Below, in pieces: positions 26,401-34,281 of a DNA stretch of 57,472 bases. The notes under the pieces are model-generated. The model was not told the origin of the DNA. It worked only from the letters and a program-made list of their open reading frames with translations, and did not search any database. The translations under genes were made by a program, and so were the position numbers. Each line of letters opens with the position of its first letter. Position 1 is the stretch's first letter. Source of the DNA: Limiplasma sp958448555 (GTDB lineage Bacteria > Bacillota > Clostridia > Christensenellales > Aristaeellaceae); the NCBI GenBank assembly GCA_958448555.1, contig CAUDEL010000012.1, positions 1 through 57,472 of the forward strand. The letters run 5' to 3'.

Positions 26401-26980
26401 CAGCGGCACGGTGTTTGTGCGGCCGGATGATCCCAACTACGAAAGCGGCGCCTCCGCCGTGACCGCTTCCGGCGACGCCTCCGGCACCTCCGAGCTGTTC
26501 TACCTGCACATGGCCCGGCACGAGCTGGACATGGACATCATCTACATCAAGCCCGCCCGCGTGGGGGATCTTGTGTGGCTGGACGAAAACGGGAACGGCC
26601 TGATCGACGAGGGCGAGCCCGGCATCCCCGGCGTGACGGTGCGCCTGATGCAAGACGGCGAAACGGCTTACGAGACCGTGACCGACGCCTACGGCTACTA
26701 CCTCTTTGCGGACGTCTATCCCGGCGAGTACACGCTGCACGCCCAGGCGTATTCCGAGCTTTCGCCCACCCGGCAGGTGGAGTCCCTGCGCATCATCTCA
26801 AGCTGCCTGACCGGCGGCGACGGCGAGGACGCCCACAGCGATTCCTTCTCGGTGGAAAGCGGCAGCCTGAACGTGGACTTTGACCTGGGCTATGTGGTAA
26901 GGGAGGGCTCGGCCCTCCCTTCCGCCATCACCGCCCCGCCCACGCGGGACTGGACGATCTCCAACACCAAAGCGCAGTAG
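23441..26980 (+). CDS. Secreted protein with about ten SdrD B/Cna-B-like domains
   Basis: This 1,179-residue protein has an N-terminal signal peptide (MKSLKMNLRWLL...PQAEA). About ten tandem beta-sandwich units follow. Each opens with a variant of SG.VF.D.N.DG..D.GE and continues GV.V.L...G......T...G.Y.F..L.PG.Y.. . Unit starts fall near residues 31, 152, 249, 361, 480, 598, 710, 823, 926 and 1035. The Asp/Asn-rich openings resemble Ca2+-binding SdrD B domains. There is no LPxTG motif or C-terminal membrane helix, so it is not sortase-anchored by the standard route. A matrix, adhesin or stalk role is inference. The start at 23441 follows TGGAGG (23427-23432). Confidence 0.88.
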   Translation: MKSLKMNLRWLLCATLAALVLVFPTPQAEASGGSVGGCAYMDANGNLVRDEGEQLITGVPVSLERKADGAWSEAASAETDAYGKYAFSGLEAGEYRVVCTLSGQELSAVSVGADSKAENGLVTGDAVSLEDGQEAQGGDIALVSSARLEVTVFSDANGDGKRGEYDRGMSGISVEVMDGESALCSAATGGEGTASLYVRPGTFVVRVTLPAGYGPSDGAQTRVIEQELSFAPGGQAELAIAATPVGSLGGRVFEDIDNDGVMSQTDPGVAGVTVRIEGKRTGTVRELTTEESGEYLFDFLPDDTYTISATLPEGMLYARYSQTGGDLRSIFTGSNLVREFPVRDAARVTDKNIGVVENGVISGVAFLDLNYNGRLDEGEPGYEGVTVEALRGSGAESQGKVVTGSDGTFRLEGLRSGDYQLRAILPNDGAIFSRTAEGDPAEVNLFEQRSTRREFTIGGLTLSSGGETTALVGVARTASVSGVVFEDAGYDGVLGGSDKRLSGIKVYAVDASGNTAASATTNAKGEYTLTGIMPGTYTIQVQRKAGYGFTRLRPAEEGGSHVTSLVGEMGVTAPVEIAMGQTLSGVNAGMLPASTVSGVFFHDVNDNGLRDENEIGMLSAQVRLVSEDGEIDLVQTPAEDGSYFFDGVMPGSYTLHFLLREHCEMARVAEGGNTVAHSGLDTVYGPFEVVMGESLILPLAGAVTLGNFSGAVFVDTNANGQWDEGEKALAGATVALVPDRTGVDAAQAQTGADGAFDLDGLRPAGYTLEVSLPEGYIFSCPLDGLAFGTLQEQSLVCAWQTLTDRKDKLIGAVEPGSISGVIWLDENEDGQRGQGEALMADVSLELVDERGGTVVKRTVSTDQGFRFDNVRPGTYTVRLTLPEQSTPAADASSTFVASGLKMVQSGVSVTSGEAVDGLTTGLVSATSVAGRLYLDEAGTRTPLSGVTVRLFRGGELEPLMSALTDESGRYRFDGLWPDDYYLEAALPSGTVFVRPDDPNYESGASAVTASGDASGTSELFYLHMARHELDMDIIYIKPARVGDLVWLDENGNGLIDEGEPGIPGVTVRLMQDGETAYETVTDAYGYYLFADVYPGEYTLHAQAYSELSPTRQVESLRIISSCLTGGDGEDAHSDSFSVESGSLNVDFDLGYVVREGSALPSAITAPPTRDWTISNTKAQ

Positions 26981-26984
26981 AAAA

Positions 26985-27025
26985 CGGCGCCCTGCCGCTC
27001 CTGTGAAAGGAGCGGCAGGGCGCCG
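26985..27025. terminator. Strong hairpin between converging genes
   Basis: CGGCGCCCTGCCGCTCC pairs perfectly with its complement (27009-27025) around a seven-base loop. AAAAC on the left gives a GTTTTC tail for the minus-strand transcript; the plus strand has no T-tract. Confidence 0.75.
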
Positions 27026-27031
27026 CCAGCG

Positions 27032-27376
27032 TTACGACCTGGACGCCATCGCGCCCAGTGGAATGGCCAAAAACACCAGCCAGCCCGGGTGCCAGAGGTT
27101 AAAAAAGCAGCCCATGACCAGATAAATGAGCGTCACCATCACGGGGTTGGTGAAGCGCTCGATTTGGGAGTCGAAGTGCATATAGTGAATCGGGATGGTC
27201 AGAAACAAAAGCCAGCCCGGATGCCACAGCCCGAACACGAAACCCAGCAGGAGGTACAGCGCCGTGATCCACACCGGGAACATGGCATCCCCCCTGGCCC
27301 TGCGGGCCTCCTCCTCCCTGCGCGCCTTGTTTTCAAAATAGCTGCCCTCCGGGCCCAGCCCGTCGTGATCGCTCAT
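27032..27376 (-). CDS. Small membrane protein with duplicated LWHPGWL motif
   Basis: The 114-residue product has a charged N-terminal helix (FENKARREEEARRARGD) followed by two copies of a hydrophobic unit, FGLWHPGWLLFLTIPIHY and FNLWHPGWLVFLAIPLGA. Each copy is preceded by a membrane-spanning segment. I start at 27376 after AAAGGGGG; the open frame continues far upstream but through non-coding sequence. I do not recognise a characterised family; the internal duplication suggests a small helical-hairpin membrane protein. Confidence 0.75.
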   Translation of the reverse strand: MSDHDGLGPEGSYFENKARREEEARRARGDAMFPVWITALYLLLGFVFGLWHPGWLLFLTIPIHYMHFDSQIERFTNPVMVTLIYLVMGCFFNLWHPGWLVFLAIPLGAMASRS

Positions 27377-27535
27377 GCGGCATCCCCCTTTGCCTCTGCG
27401 GCTGTTCGTCGGTTCTATCCTACCACGCTTTGCCCTCCAGAAAAAGGGGGCTTCGCTCAAAAACGGATAAAGTGCGCATGAAAAAAACATGAGAATTTGA
27501 TGAGTTCCTTTCCCCCGCTCTTTCGGAAAAAAATC

Positions 27536-27564
27536 TTGCAAAACGCACATCACTATGCTATAAT
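27536..27564 (+). promoter_or_regulatory. Promoter of rpmE
   Basis: TTGCAA (27536-27541) and perfect TATAAT (27559-27564) are 17 bp apart. The 240-bp divergent gap before rpmE is otherwise AT-rich with no clear operator. Confidence 0.75.
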
Positions 27565-27616
27565 CATTTTTGCGGTTTAAGACAACCCACAGCATGCGCA
27601 AAAGAGGTGAGAACGC

Positions 27617-27817
27617 GTGAAAGAAAAGATCCATCCCAAATATGGCAAGTCCGTCGTCCGTTGCGTATGCGGTGAGACGTTTGAGACGGGGTCGGTCAAG
27701 CCCGAGCTGAAGGTCGAAATCTGCTCCAAGTGCCACCCTTTCTTTACCGGCAAGCAAAAGCTGGTTGATACCGGCGGACGCGTTGACCGCTTCAAGAAGC
27801 GTTTCAACATGGAATGA
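27617..27817 (+). CDS. rpmE: 50S ribosomal protein L31
   Basis: This 66-residue, zinc-type (C+) L31 has CVC and CSKC cysteine pairs and the KEKIHPKYGKSVVRC opening. It begins with GTG at 27617 after AGAGGTGA. It heads the conserved translation block and is followed immediately by a canonical terminator, so most transcripts probably stop before DUF1385. Confidence 0.97.
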   Translation: MKEKIHPKYGKSVVRCVCGETFETGSVKPELKVEICSKCHPFFTGKQKLVDTGGRVDRFKKRFNME

Positions 27818-27824
27818 GCCATTC

Positions 27825-27852
27825 AAAAGAGCGCCTTTTCGGCGCTTTTTTT
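27825..27852 (+). terminator. Intrinsic terminator after rpmE
   Basis: AGCGCC (27830-27835) pairs with GGCGCT (27841-27846) around TTTTC, with a run of seven Ts ending the site. Confidence 0.88.
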
Positions 27853-27964
27853 GATTTAGGCGCCGTCCTCCCCTCTCCGGCAGGAAACGGGGGTGAAGGC
27901 GTCGAAATAGAGCACTTGCGCGTCTGTACCCTTTTCAGGCGCGCAGAAAGGAACAGGAGATTTT

Positions 27965-29017
27965 ATGGCAAATCAGAAGCAAGGCGCCTGTGGGCGCGTG
28001 GATATCGGCGGTCAGGCGGTGATGGAAGGCGTGATGATGAAGGCCCCGGACGCCATCGCCATCTCCGTGCGCCGCCCCGACGGCACCATCGTGACCCGGC
28101 GCACCCCCTACGAGCCGCTTTCCAAAAAGCACCCGTGGATGGGTTGGCCGGTGATTCGCGGCATCGTCAACTTCGTGACCATGCTCTCCATGGGCATGAG
28201 CGTATTGCAGCAGAGCACGGACATGCTGGGAATTCTGGACGAGGAGCCCAGCAAGTTTGAAAAATGGCTGTCCAAAAAGCTGGGCAAGGGCATTGACAAG
28301 ATCGTCATGGGCGTGGCCATCGTCCTGGCGGTGGTGCTGTCCGTCGGGCTTTTCTTCGTCATCCCCGAGCTCTTCGCCCGCCTCTTGAAAGCCTGGATGC
28401 CAGGCCCCTCCGTCAACTGGCTCATCAACCTGCTCAGCGGCATCCTGCGCATCCTGATTCTCATCGGCTACATCCTCTTTTGCGCCAAGGTCCCGGACGT
28501 GCGCCGCACGTTCGAATATCACGGCGCGGAGCACAAGACCGTCTACTGCAACGAGCACGGCCTGCCCCTCACGCCCGAAAACGCGCAGCAGTTCACCACG
28601 CTCCATCCGCGCTGCGGAACCAGCTTCCTTTTGATCGTGTTCGTCATCTCCATCGTGCTGTTCACGCTCGTGGGCTATCAGGGCGAAAACTTCTTCCTGC
28701 GCCTTGGCAGCCGCCTGCTGCTGCTTCCCTTTGTGGCGGGGCTGAGCTACGAGGTGCTCAAGGGCCTGGCCCACAGCGAAAGCCCCCTGGCCCGCGCCCT
28801 TCGCTGGCCCGGCATGCAGATGCAGCGGCTCACCACCCGGCAGCCTACCGACGAGATGCTGGAGGTGGCCATCGTCTCCATGAACGTGGCGCTGCACGGC
28901 CTGCCCAAGGGCTGCGAAACCACCCCGGAGGGATACACCGTCATCCGGGACTACCGCGTGGCCGACCCCACCTACACGCCGCCGCAGGCCGAGGAGGCCG
29001 CCGCGGCCGTCGAGTGA
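27965..29017 (+). CDS. DUF1385 membrane protein (YqhQ-like)
   Basis: This 350-residue DUF1385 protein has the family opening DIGGQAVMEGVMMKAP and central FEYHGAEHKTVYCNEHG...HPRCGTSFL, a His/Cys-rich segment that looks like a metal site, with four to five membrane helices around it. Its function is not established. The position between rpmE and prmC-prfA is conserved in Clostridia. AGGAACAGGAG precedes the start. Confidence 0.93.
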   Translation: MANQKQGACGRVDIGGQAVMEGVMMKAPDAIAISVRRPDGTIVTRRTPYEPLSKKHPWMGWPVIRGIVNFVTMLSMGMSVLQQSTDMLGILDEEPSKFEKWLSKKLGKGIDKIVMGVAIVLAVVLSVGLFFVIPELFARLLKAWMPGPSVNWLINLLSGILRILILIGYILFCAKVPDVRRTFEYHGAEHKTVYCNEHGLPLTPENAQQFTTLHPRCGTSFLLIVFVISIVLFTLVGYQGENFFLRLGSRLLLLPFVAGLSYEVLKGLAHSESPLARALRWPGMQMQRLTTRQPTDEMLEVAIVSMNVALHGLPKGCETTPEGYTVIRDYRVADPTYTPPQAEEAAAAVE

Positions 29018-29021
29018 CGCC

Positions 29022-29915
29022 ATGCGCATCCGTCAGGCTCTTGCGGACGCGGCCTGCGCGCTGGAAGCCGCAGGCGTGCCCGATCCGCGCATCGACGCCG
29101 AATGGCTGCTCTCGCATGTCACGGGCATGGACCGCCTCGTCATGCGCCTGAGCGGCGAAACGGAACTGACCCCCCAGCAGGAGCAGCGCCTGGCGTCGCT
29201 CCTGCTTTCGCGTACCCGCCGCCGGCCCCTGCAATACGTGCTGGGCACGCAGGGCTTTTACGGCCTGGAGCTGCGCACCGATGCCCGCGCCCTCATTCCC
29301 CGCCAGGAGACGGAGACGCTGTGCGAGACGGGCATCCTCTACCTGCGCTCCCTCCCTCCCGACCCCGTCCCGTCCGCGCTGGATTTGTGTAGCGGAAGCG
29401 GCGCCATCGCGCTGGCCCTCAAGAGCGAATGTCCCTTCTCGCAGGTCGCCGCCTCGGACCTGAGCGCCGAAGCCCTTTCGCTGGCCCGCGAAAACGCGCG
29501 GCGGCTGGGGCTGTCGGTGGATTTCTTCGCGGGGGACCTGTTTGCCGCCGTCGGGGAGCGGCGGTTCGATGTGATTCTCTCCAACCCGCCCTACATCCCC
29601 ACGGACGAGTGCGCCCGCCTCCAGCCGGAGGTGCGCTTTGAGCCGCGCATGGCGCTGGACGGCGGCGCGGACGGGCTGGATTTCTACCGCCGCATCGCCC
29701 GCGAGGCGCCCGCGCACCTCAGCGCGCGCGGGATGCTCGCCGTGGAGGTGGGCGACGGGCAGGCCGGCGAGGTGGCGGCGCTGTTTGAGGCGGCCGGGCT
29801 GCGCGGGGCGCAGGTCATCGGCGATCTCTACGGCCATGCGCGCGTGGTGCGCGCCTTCGCAGCGCCTTGCGCCGCGCCCGCCGACTTCCAAGGAGGAAAG
29901 CGTTCCCATGTTTGA
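29022..29915 (+). CDS. prmC: Peptide chain release factor N5-glutamine methyltransferase
   Basis: This 297-residue enzyme methylates the Gln of the GGQ motif in release factors using S-adenosylmethionine. It has an N-terminal helical domain (residues 1-80), then a Rossmann methyltransferase with ALDLCSGSGAIALAL (SAM site) and the catalytic NPPY (ILSNPPYIP). It is next to, and overlaps by 8 bp, its substrate gene prfA. It begins 4 bp after the DUF1385 stop with only a weak ribosome-binding site, so it is probably translationally coupled. Confidence 0.96.
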   Translation: MRIRQALADAACALEAAGVPDPRIDAEWLLSHVTGMDRLVMRLSGETELTPQQEQRLASLLLSRTRRRPLQYVLGTQGFYGLELRTDARALIPRQETETLCETGILYLRSLPPDPVPSALDLCSGSGAIALALKSECPFSQVAASDLSAEALSLARENARRLGLSVDFFAGDLFAAVGERRFDVILSNPPYIPTDECARLQPEVRFEPRMALDGGADGLDFYRRIAREAPAHLSARGMLAVEVGDGQAGEVAALFEAAGLRGAQVIGDLYGHARVVRAFAAPCAAPADFQGGKRSHV

Positions 29916-30969
29916 GAAATTCGACTGGATGCTGGCCCGCTATCAGGAGCTGTCCGAAGCCGTGAGCCAGCCGGAAATCATCGCCGATCAGGCCCGGTGG
30001 CAAAAGCTGCTCAAGGAGCACGCCTCGCTGGAGCCGGCGGTGGAGGCGTACCGCGCCTATCAAAAGACCCTGGATGAGATCGGCGAAGCCAGGGAGTTGC
30101 TCGGCCAGCCCGACATGGCCCAGCTCGCTCAGGATGAGCTTTCTGAACTGGAGGCACGCAGGGAAGCCCAGGAGCATGCGCTCAAGCTCCTGCTTCTGCC
30201 AAAGGACCCGGACGCGGACCGAAACGTCGTCATGGAGATCCGTCAGGGCGCCGGCGGCGACGAGGCGGCGCTATTCGGCGCGCTGCTCATGCGCATGTAT
30301 ACCCGCTACGCCGAGCGCCACCGCTTCCGCGTGGAGCCGGTCAGCTCCAGCATGACCGAACTGGGCGGCGTAAAGGAAGCGGTATTCACCATCGCGGGCG
30401 AGGGCGCCTTCAGCCGCCTCAAGTATGAAAGCGGCGTGCACCGCGTGCAGCGCGTGCCCACCACCGAATCCGGCGGGCGCATCCACACCAGCACCTGCAC
30501 CGTAGCAGTGCTTCCCGAGGTGGAGGATGTCGATGTGACCATCGAGCCCAAGGACCTGCGCATCGATGTCTACCGCTCCACCGGCCACGGCGGCCAGTGC
30601 GTCAACACCACCGACAGCGCCGTGCGCATCACCCACCTGCCCACGGGGCTGGTGGTGACCTGCCAGGACGAGAAAAGCCAGATCAAGAACCGCGACAAGG
30701 CCATGCGCGTGCTCAAAAGCCGCCTCTACGACAAGCTGCGCGAGGAGCGGGACAGCCAGTACGCGCAGAACCGCCGCGGCCAGATCGGCACAGGGGACCG
30801 AAGCGAACGCATCCGCACCTACAACTTTCCCCAGGGCCGCGTGACCGACCACCGCATCGGGCTGACGCTGTACAAGATCGACAGCGTAATGGACGGCGAT
30901 CTGGACGAGATCATCGACGCCCTGCTGCTGGCCGAGCAGGCCGAGAAGCTCAGGGAACTGTCTCTGTAA
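29908..30969 (+). CDS. prfA: Peptide chain release factor 1
   Basis: This 353-residue RF1 terminates translation at UAA and UAG. The GGQ catalytic loop (YRSTGHGGQCVNTTDSAVR) and the codon-recognition region (RVPTTESGGRIHTST) are present. The start at 29908 (MFEKFDWML) follows AAGGAGG. In-frame sequence upstream belongs to the prmC region. Confidence 0.97.
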   Translation: MFEKFDWMLARYQELSEAVSQPEIIADQARWQKLLKEHASLEPAVEAYRAYQKTLDEIGEARELLGQPDMAQLAQDELSELEARREAQEHALKLLLLPKDPDADRNVVMEIRQGAGGDEAALFGALLMRMYTRYAERHRFRVEPVSSSMTELGGVKEAVFTIAGEGAFSRLKYESGVHRVQRVPTTESGGRIHTSTCTVAVLPEVEDVDVTIEPKDLRIDVYRSTGHGGQCVNTTDSAVRITHLPTGLVVTCQDEKSQIKNRDKAMRVLKSRLYDKLREERDSQYAQNRRGQIGTGDRSERIRTYNFPQGRVTDHRIGLTLYKIDSVMDGDLDEIIDALLLAEQAEKLRELSL

Positions 30970-30981
30970 GGAGTTTTTTCA

Positions 30982-32034
30982 ATGGAAACGCAGATTCTCC
31001 CCCCGACGGAGGAGGCCGTCGCTTTGGCCGCGCGCATCCTTATCGAGGGTGGGCTGGTGGGCCTGCCCACCGAAACCGTCTATGGCCTGGGGGCCAACGC
31101 GCTAAGCGAAACCGCCGTGCGCGCCATCTTCGCCGCCAAGGGCCGCCCGGCGGACAACCCGCTCATCGTGCATGTGCCCGATCCCGCGTCGGCCGAGCCC
31201 CTGTGCCACATCAGCGATGCCGCGCGCGCTCTCATGGAGCGCTTCTGCCCCGGCCCGCTCACGCTCCTCATGCCCAAAAAGCCCTGCGTGCCAGGCGTCG
31301 TCAACGCGGGCCTGCCCAGCGTGGCGGTGCGCATCCCCTCGCACCCGGTGGCCCGGCGCGTGCTTATCGCCTGCGGGGTGCCCGTGGCCGCGCCCAGCGC
31401 CAACACCTCCGGCAAGCCCAGCCCCACCACGGCCCTGCACGTATACCATGACCTCAATGGCAAGCTGCCCCTCATTCTGGACGGGGGCGAGTGCCAGGTG
31501 GGGCTGGAGAGCACGGTGGTGGACATGACCGCCGACATCCCCACGGTGCTGCGCCCCGGCGGGGTCACGCCGGAGATGCTGCTCACCGTCCTGCCCGAGG
31601 TGCGCGTGGCCGACAGCGTGCTCCGTCCCCTGCGTCAGGGCGAGCGCGCCCTCTCCCCCGGCATGCGCTACCGCCACTACGCGCCGGGCGGCCAGCTCAC
31701 GCTGGTGACCGGCGCGCGGGAAAACGTGCGGGCGCTGTGCCTGGCCATGTACCGCGAGGCCGTGGCCGCGGGCAAGTCCGCCCGCATCCTGGCCTTTGAG
31801 GAGCACCTTTCGGACTACGCGGGCGCCCAGGCGCTGTCCATCGGCAGCCTCGAGAGGCCCGAAACCGTGGCGCACCAGCTCTTCAGGGTGCTCCGGCAGA
31901 TGGACGAGGAGGGCGTGGAGGCCCTCACCTGCGAGGTGTTGCCCGCCGAGGGCATCGGCCTTGCCATCATGAACCGCCTGAGCCGCGCCGCCGCCTTCCG
32001 CATCCGCAACGCTGATGAGGAGGCCGCCCCATGA
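30982..32034 (+). CDS. L-threonylcarbamoyladenylate synthase (Sua5/YwlC)
   Basis: The 350-residue protein makes threonylcarbamoyl-AMP for t6A37 in ANN-decoding tRNAs. The N-terminal YrdC/TsaC domain (residues about 10-205; GLVGLPTETVYGLGANA, AKGRPADNPLIVH) is followed by the Sua5-specific C-terminal domain, so it is the long Sua5 form. It begins after AAGGAG and overlaps the phosphatase start as ATGA. The partner genes tsaB/D/E are not in the window. Confidence 0.95.
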   Translation: METQILPPTEEAVALAARILIEGGLVGLPTETVYGLGANALSETAVRAIFAAKGRPADNPLIVHVPDPASAEPLCHISDAARALMERFCPGPLTLLMPKKPCVPGVVNAGLPSVAVRIPSHPVARRVLIACGVPVAAPSANTSGKPSPTTALHVYHDLNGKLPLILDGGECQVGLESTVVDMTADIPTVLRPGGVTPEMLLTVLPEVRVADSVLRPLRQGERALSPGMRYRHYAPGGQLTLVTGARENVRALCLAMYREAVAAGKSARILAFEEHLSDYAGAQALSIGSLERPETVAHQLFRVLRQMDEEGVEALTCEVLPAEGIGLAIMNRLSRAAAFRIRNADEEAAP

Positions 32035-32468
32035 AAACCGTCCTGTTCATCTGCACCGGCAACACCTGCCGAAGCCCCATGGCCGAGTGTCTCTTTAACG
32101 CCCTGGCCCGGACAAAGGGCGTGCGCGCCGCCTCGGCCGGGCTGTGCGCTCCCGACGGCGCGCCCGCGTCCGAGGGGGCGCTTTTTGCCATGCGGCGGCG
32201 CGGGCTGTCGCTGGAGGGGCATCGGGCGCGCACCGTAACCCGCGAAATGCTGGAGGGCGCCGACCTGGCCGTTTGCATGGGGCAGAGCCATCTCATCGCC
32301 CTGCGCGCGCGCTTTCCGGGGCTGAGCACGCCCCTTCGCGCCTTTGACGACCCGCCCGTGAGCGACCCCTTCGGCGGGGACGCCACCGCCTACGAGCGCG
32401 CCGCCTGCGACATCGCGCGCCAGCTTCCCGCGCTGCTGGCCGCGCTTTTCCCCACGGCAGACGAATGA
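32031..32468 (+). CDS. Low-molecular-weight protein-tyrosine/arginine phosphatase (YwlE-like)
   Basis: The 145-residue LMW-PTP has the P-loop CTGNTCRSPMAE (Cys8 nucleophile, Arg14) and the catalytic Asp in FDDPPVSDPFGG. The Thr in the P-loop (CTGNTCRS) is the feature associated with YwlE-type arginine phosphatases. It follows Sua5 directly, as in Bacillus (ywlC-ywlE). McsB is not in the window, so arginine specificity is inference. Confidence 0.92.
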   Translation: MKTVLFICTGNTCRSPMAECLFNALARTKGVRAASAGLCAPDGAPASEGALFAMRRRGLSLEGHRARTVTREMLEGADLAVCMGQSHLIALRARFPGLSTPLRAFDDPPVSDPFGGDATAYERAACDIARQLPALLAALFPTADE

Positions 32469-32493
32469 AACGGCACAAGGAGGGTTTTGGACA

Positions 32494-34152
32494 ATGAAGC
32501 TCACATTTCTTGGCGCGGCCCGCGAGGTGACGGGCAGCCGGTTTCTGCTTGAAGCCGCGGGCAGGAACATCATGGTGGACTACGGCATGGAGCAGGGCAC
32601 GGATCTGTACGAAAACGCGCCGCTGCCCGTGCCCGAAAGCCGCATCGACTATGTGTTTCTGACGCACGCGCACATCGACCACAGCGGCTACCTGCCGCTG
32701 CTTTACAAAAACGGCTTCCGGGGCGCCATCTTCGCAACCGACGCCACCGCCGACCTGTGCCGCATCATGCTCCTGGATTCGGCCCACATTCAGGAGAGCG
32801 ACGCGCAGTGGAAAACCCGCAAGGCCCAGCGCCAGGGCAAGCCGCCCGTGGAGCCGCTCTACACCCAGGAGGACGCGCTGGGCGCGCACGGGCTCATTCA
32901 CCCCTGCCGCTACGGCCAGCGCGTGGAGGTGTGCCCCGGGGTGAGCATCCGCATGGTGGACGTGGGCCACCTGCTGGGCTCGGCCTCCATTGAGGTCACC
33001 GTGACCGAAGGGACGCAGACGCGCGTAATCGTCTTTTCCGGCGACATCGGCAACCTCCATCAGCCCCTCCTGCGCGACCCGCAGTACCTCACCGCCGCCG
33101 ATCTGGTCGTGATGGAATCCACCTACGCGGGCCGCTCCCACGGCCCCGCCCCCGACACCATCGGCGCTCTGACCCGCGTCCTGCAGGAGACCTTCGACCG
33201 GGGCGGCAACGTGGTCATCCCAAGCTTCGCGGTGGGCCGCACGCAGGAGCTGCTCTACTTCATCCGCCAGATCAAGCAGGAGGGCCGCGTGCATGGGCAT
33301 GACGGCTTCCCCGTCTACGTGGACAGCCCGCTGGGCATCGAGGCCACCACCATCTTCAACGAAAACACCCGCGAGTGCGCGGATGAGGAAACCCTCGCCC
33401 TGCTCAGGGCCGGAATCAACCCGCTGACCTTTGACGGCCTGCGCGTCGCCCAAAGCGCCGAGGAAAGCAAGCTCATCAACACCGATTCCACGCCCAAGGT
33501 GATCCTCTCCTCCAGCGGCATGTGCGACGCGGGCCGCGTGCGCCACCACCTCAAGCACAACCTCTGGCGGCCCGAGTGCACGGTGCTCTTCGCGGGCTAC
33601 CAGAGCGTGGGCACGCTGGGCCGCAGCCTCGTGGACGGCGCGAAGGAAGTCAGGCTCTTTGGCGAGACCGTGGCCGTTCACGCGAACATCGAGGCCCTCC
33701 CGGGCATCAGCGGCCACGCCGACGACGCGGGGCTGATGCGCTGGATCTCCGCCTTTGAGCAAAAGCCCCGCCACGTCTTCGTCGTGCACGGCGAGGACGA
33801 GGCGGCCGCCGCCTTCGCCGCGCGGCTGGAAAGCGAGCTCGGCCTGGAGGCCAACGCCCCCTACAACGGCGAAAGCTGGGACCTGCTCGCCCTGACCTGC
33901 CTGGCCGAGGGCAACCGCGAGCGCCTGCGCAGGCCCTCGCGCGAGGCCGCGGCTCTGGACGCGCTGCCCGGCCGCAAGGCGCCCGCGCATGCCGCCGCAA
34001 AGCCCGACGCCTCCACCGCCTACGGCCAGCTGGTGCTGGCGGGCGAGCGGCTCAACGCCCTCATTCGCCGCATGCAAAGCCGCGGCGCGAAGCAGCAGAG
34101 CCGCCTGGCCCGGCAGATCAATACCCTCGTCAAAAAATTCGGCCGCCGCTAA
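32494..34152 (+). CDS. MBL-fold/beta-CASP RNA-metabolising hydrolase
   Basis: The protein has about 552 residues. The MBL domain has THAHIDHSGYLPLL (metal site) and FSGDIGNLH. The beta-CASP insert and RMMBL C-terminal part follow (SSSGMCDAGRVRHHLKHNLW, GHADDAGLMRW, FVVHGED). This architecture belongs to CPSF73-like bacterial RNases rather than RNase J. Residues after about 450 are Ala-rich and of no known domain. AAGGAGGG precedes the ATG and a terminator follows. Confidence 0.92.
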   Translation: MKLTFLGAAREVTGSRFLLEAAGRNIMVDYGMEQGTDLYENAPLPVPESRIDYVFLTHAHIDHSGYLPLLYKNGFRGAIFATDATADLCRIMLLDSAHIQESDAQWKTRKAQRQGKPPVEPLYTQEDALGAHGLIHPCRYGQRVEVCPGVSIRMVDVGHLLGSASIEVTVTEGTQTRVIVFSGDIGNLHQPLLRDPQYLTAADLVVMESTYAGRSHGPAPDTIGALTRVLQETFDRGGNVVIPSFAVGRTQELLYFIRQIKQEGRVHGHDGFPVYVDSPLGIEATTIFNENTRECADEETLALLRAGINPLTFDGLRVAQSAEESKLINTDSTPKVILSSSGMCDAGRVRHHLKHNLWRPECTVLFAGYQSVGTLGRSLVDGAKEVRLFGETVAVHANIEALPGISGHADDAGLMRWISAFEQKPRHVFVVHGEDEAAAAFAARLESELGLEANAPYNGESWDLLALTCLAEGNRERLRRPSREAAALDALPGRKAPAHAAAKPDASTAYGQLVLAGERLNALIRRMQSRGAKQQSRLARQINTLVKKFGRR

Positions 34153-34159
34153 GGCGTCC

Positions 34160-34197
34160 CGCCGGGGAGGGCGCAAGCCGTCCCCGGCGTTTTGTCT
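34160..34197 (+). terminator. Intrinsic terminator after the beta-CASP gene
   Basis: CGCCGGGGA (34160-34168) pairs with TCCCCGGCG (34181-34189), followed by TTTTGTCTTT. It separates the housekeeping block from the arabinose system. Confidence 0.88.
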
Positions 34198-34213
34198 TTC
34201 CGCAGTCTCTCAA

Positions 34214-34242
34214 TAGACAAGCTGACAAAAAAATGCTATACT
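34214..34242 (+). promoter_or_regulatory. Promoter of the sugar-sensing (AraPST-like) operon
   Basis: TAGACA (34214-34219) and TATACT (34237-34242) are 17 bp apart, about 40 bp before the ATG at 34282; the surroundings are AT-rich. Confidence 0.65.
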
Positions 34243-34281
34243 TTTGAAAAGATATCTGCGCGCTGCCGGGAGCTGATCGCC

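Noticed and set aside
24086..26740. An 884-codon minus-strand frame opposite the SdrD B-like protein
   Set aside because: It arises from codon periodicity of the repeated domains opposite; no recognisable protein features.
27377..27826. A longer version of the small membrane protein reaching to 27826
   Set aside because: The extra 150 codons run antisense through rpmE and its promoter; the ATG at 27376 has its own ribosome-binding site.
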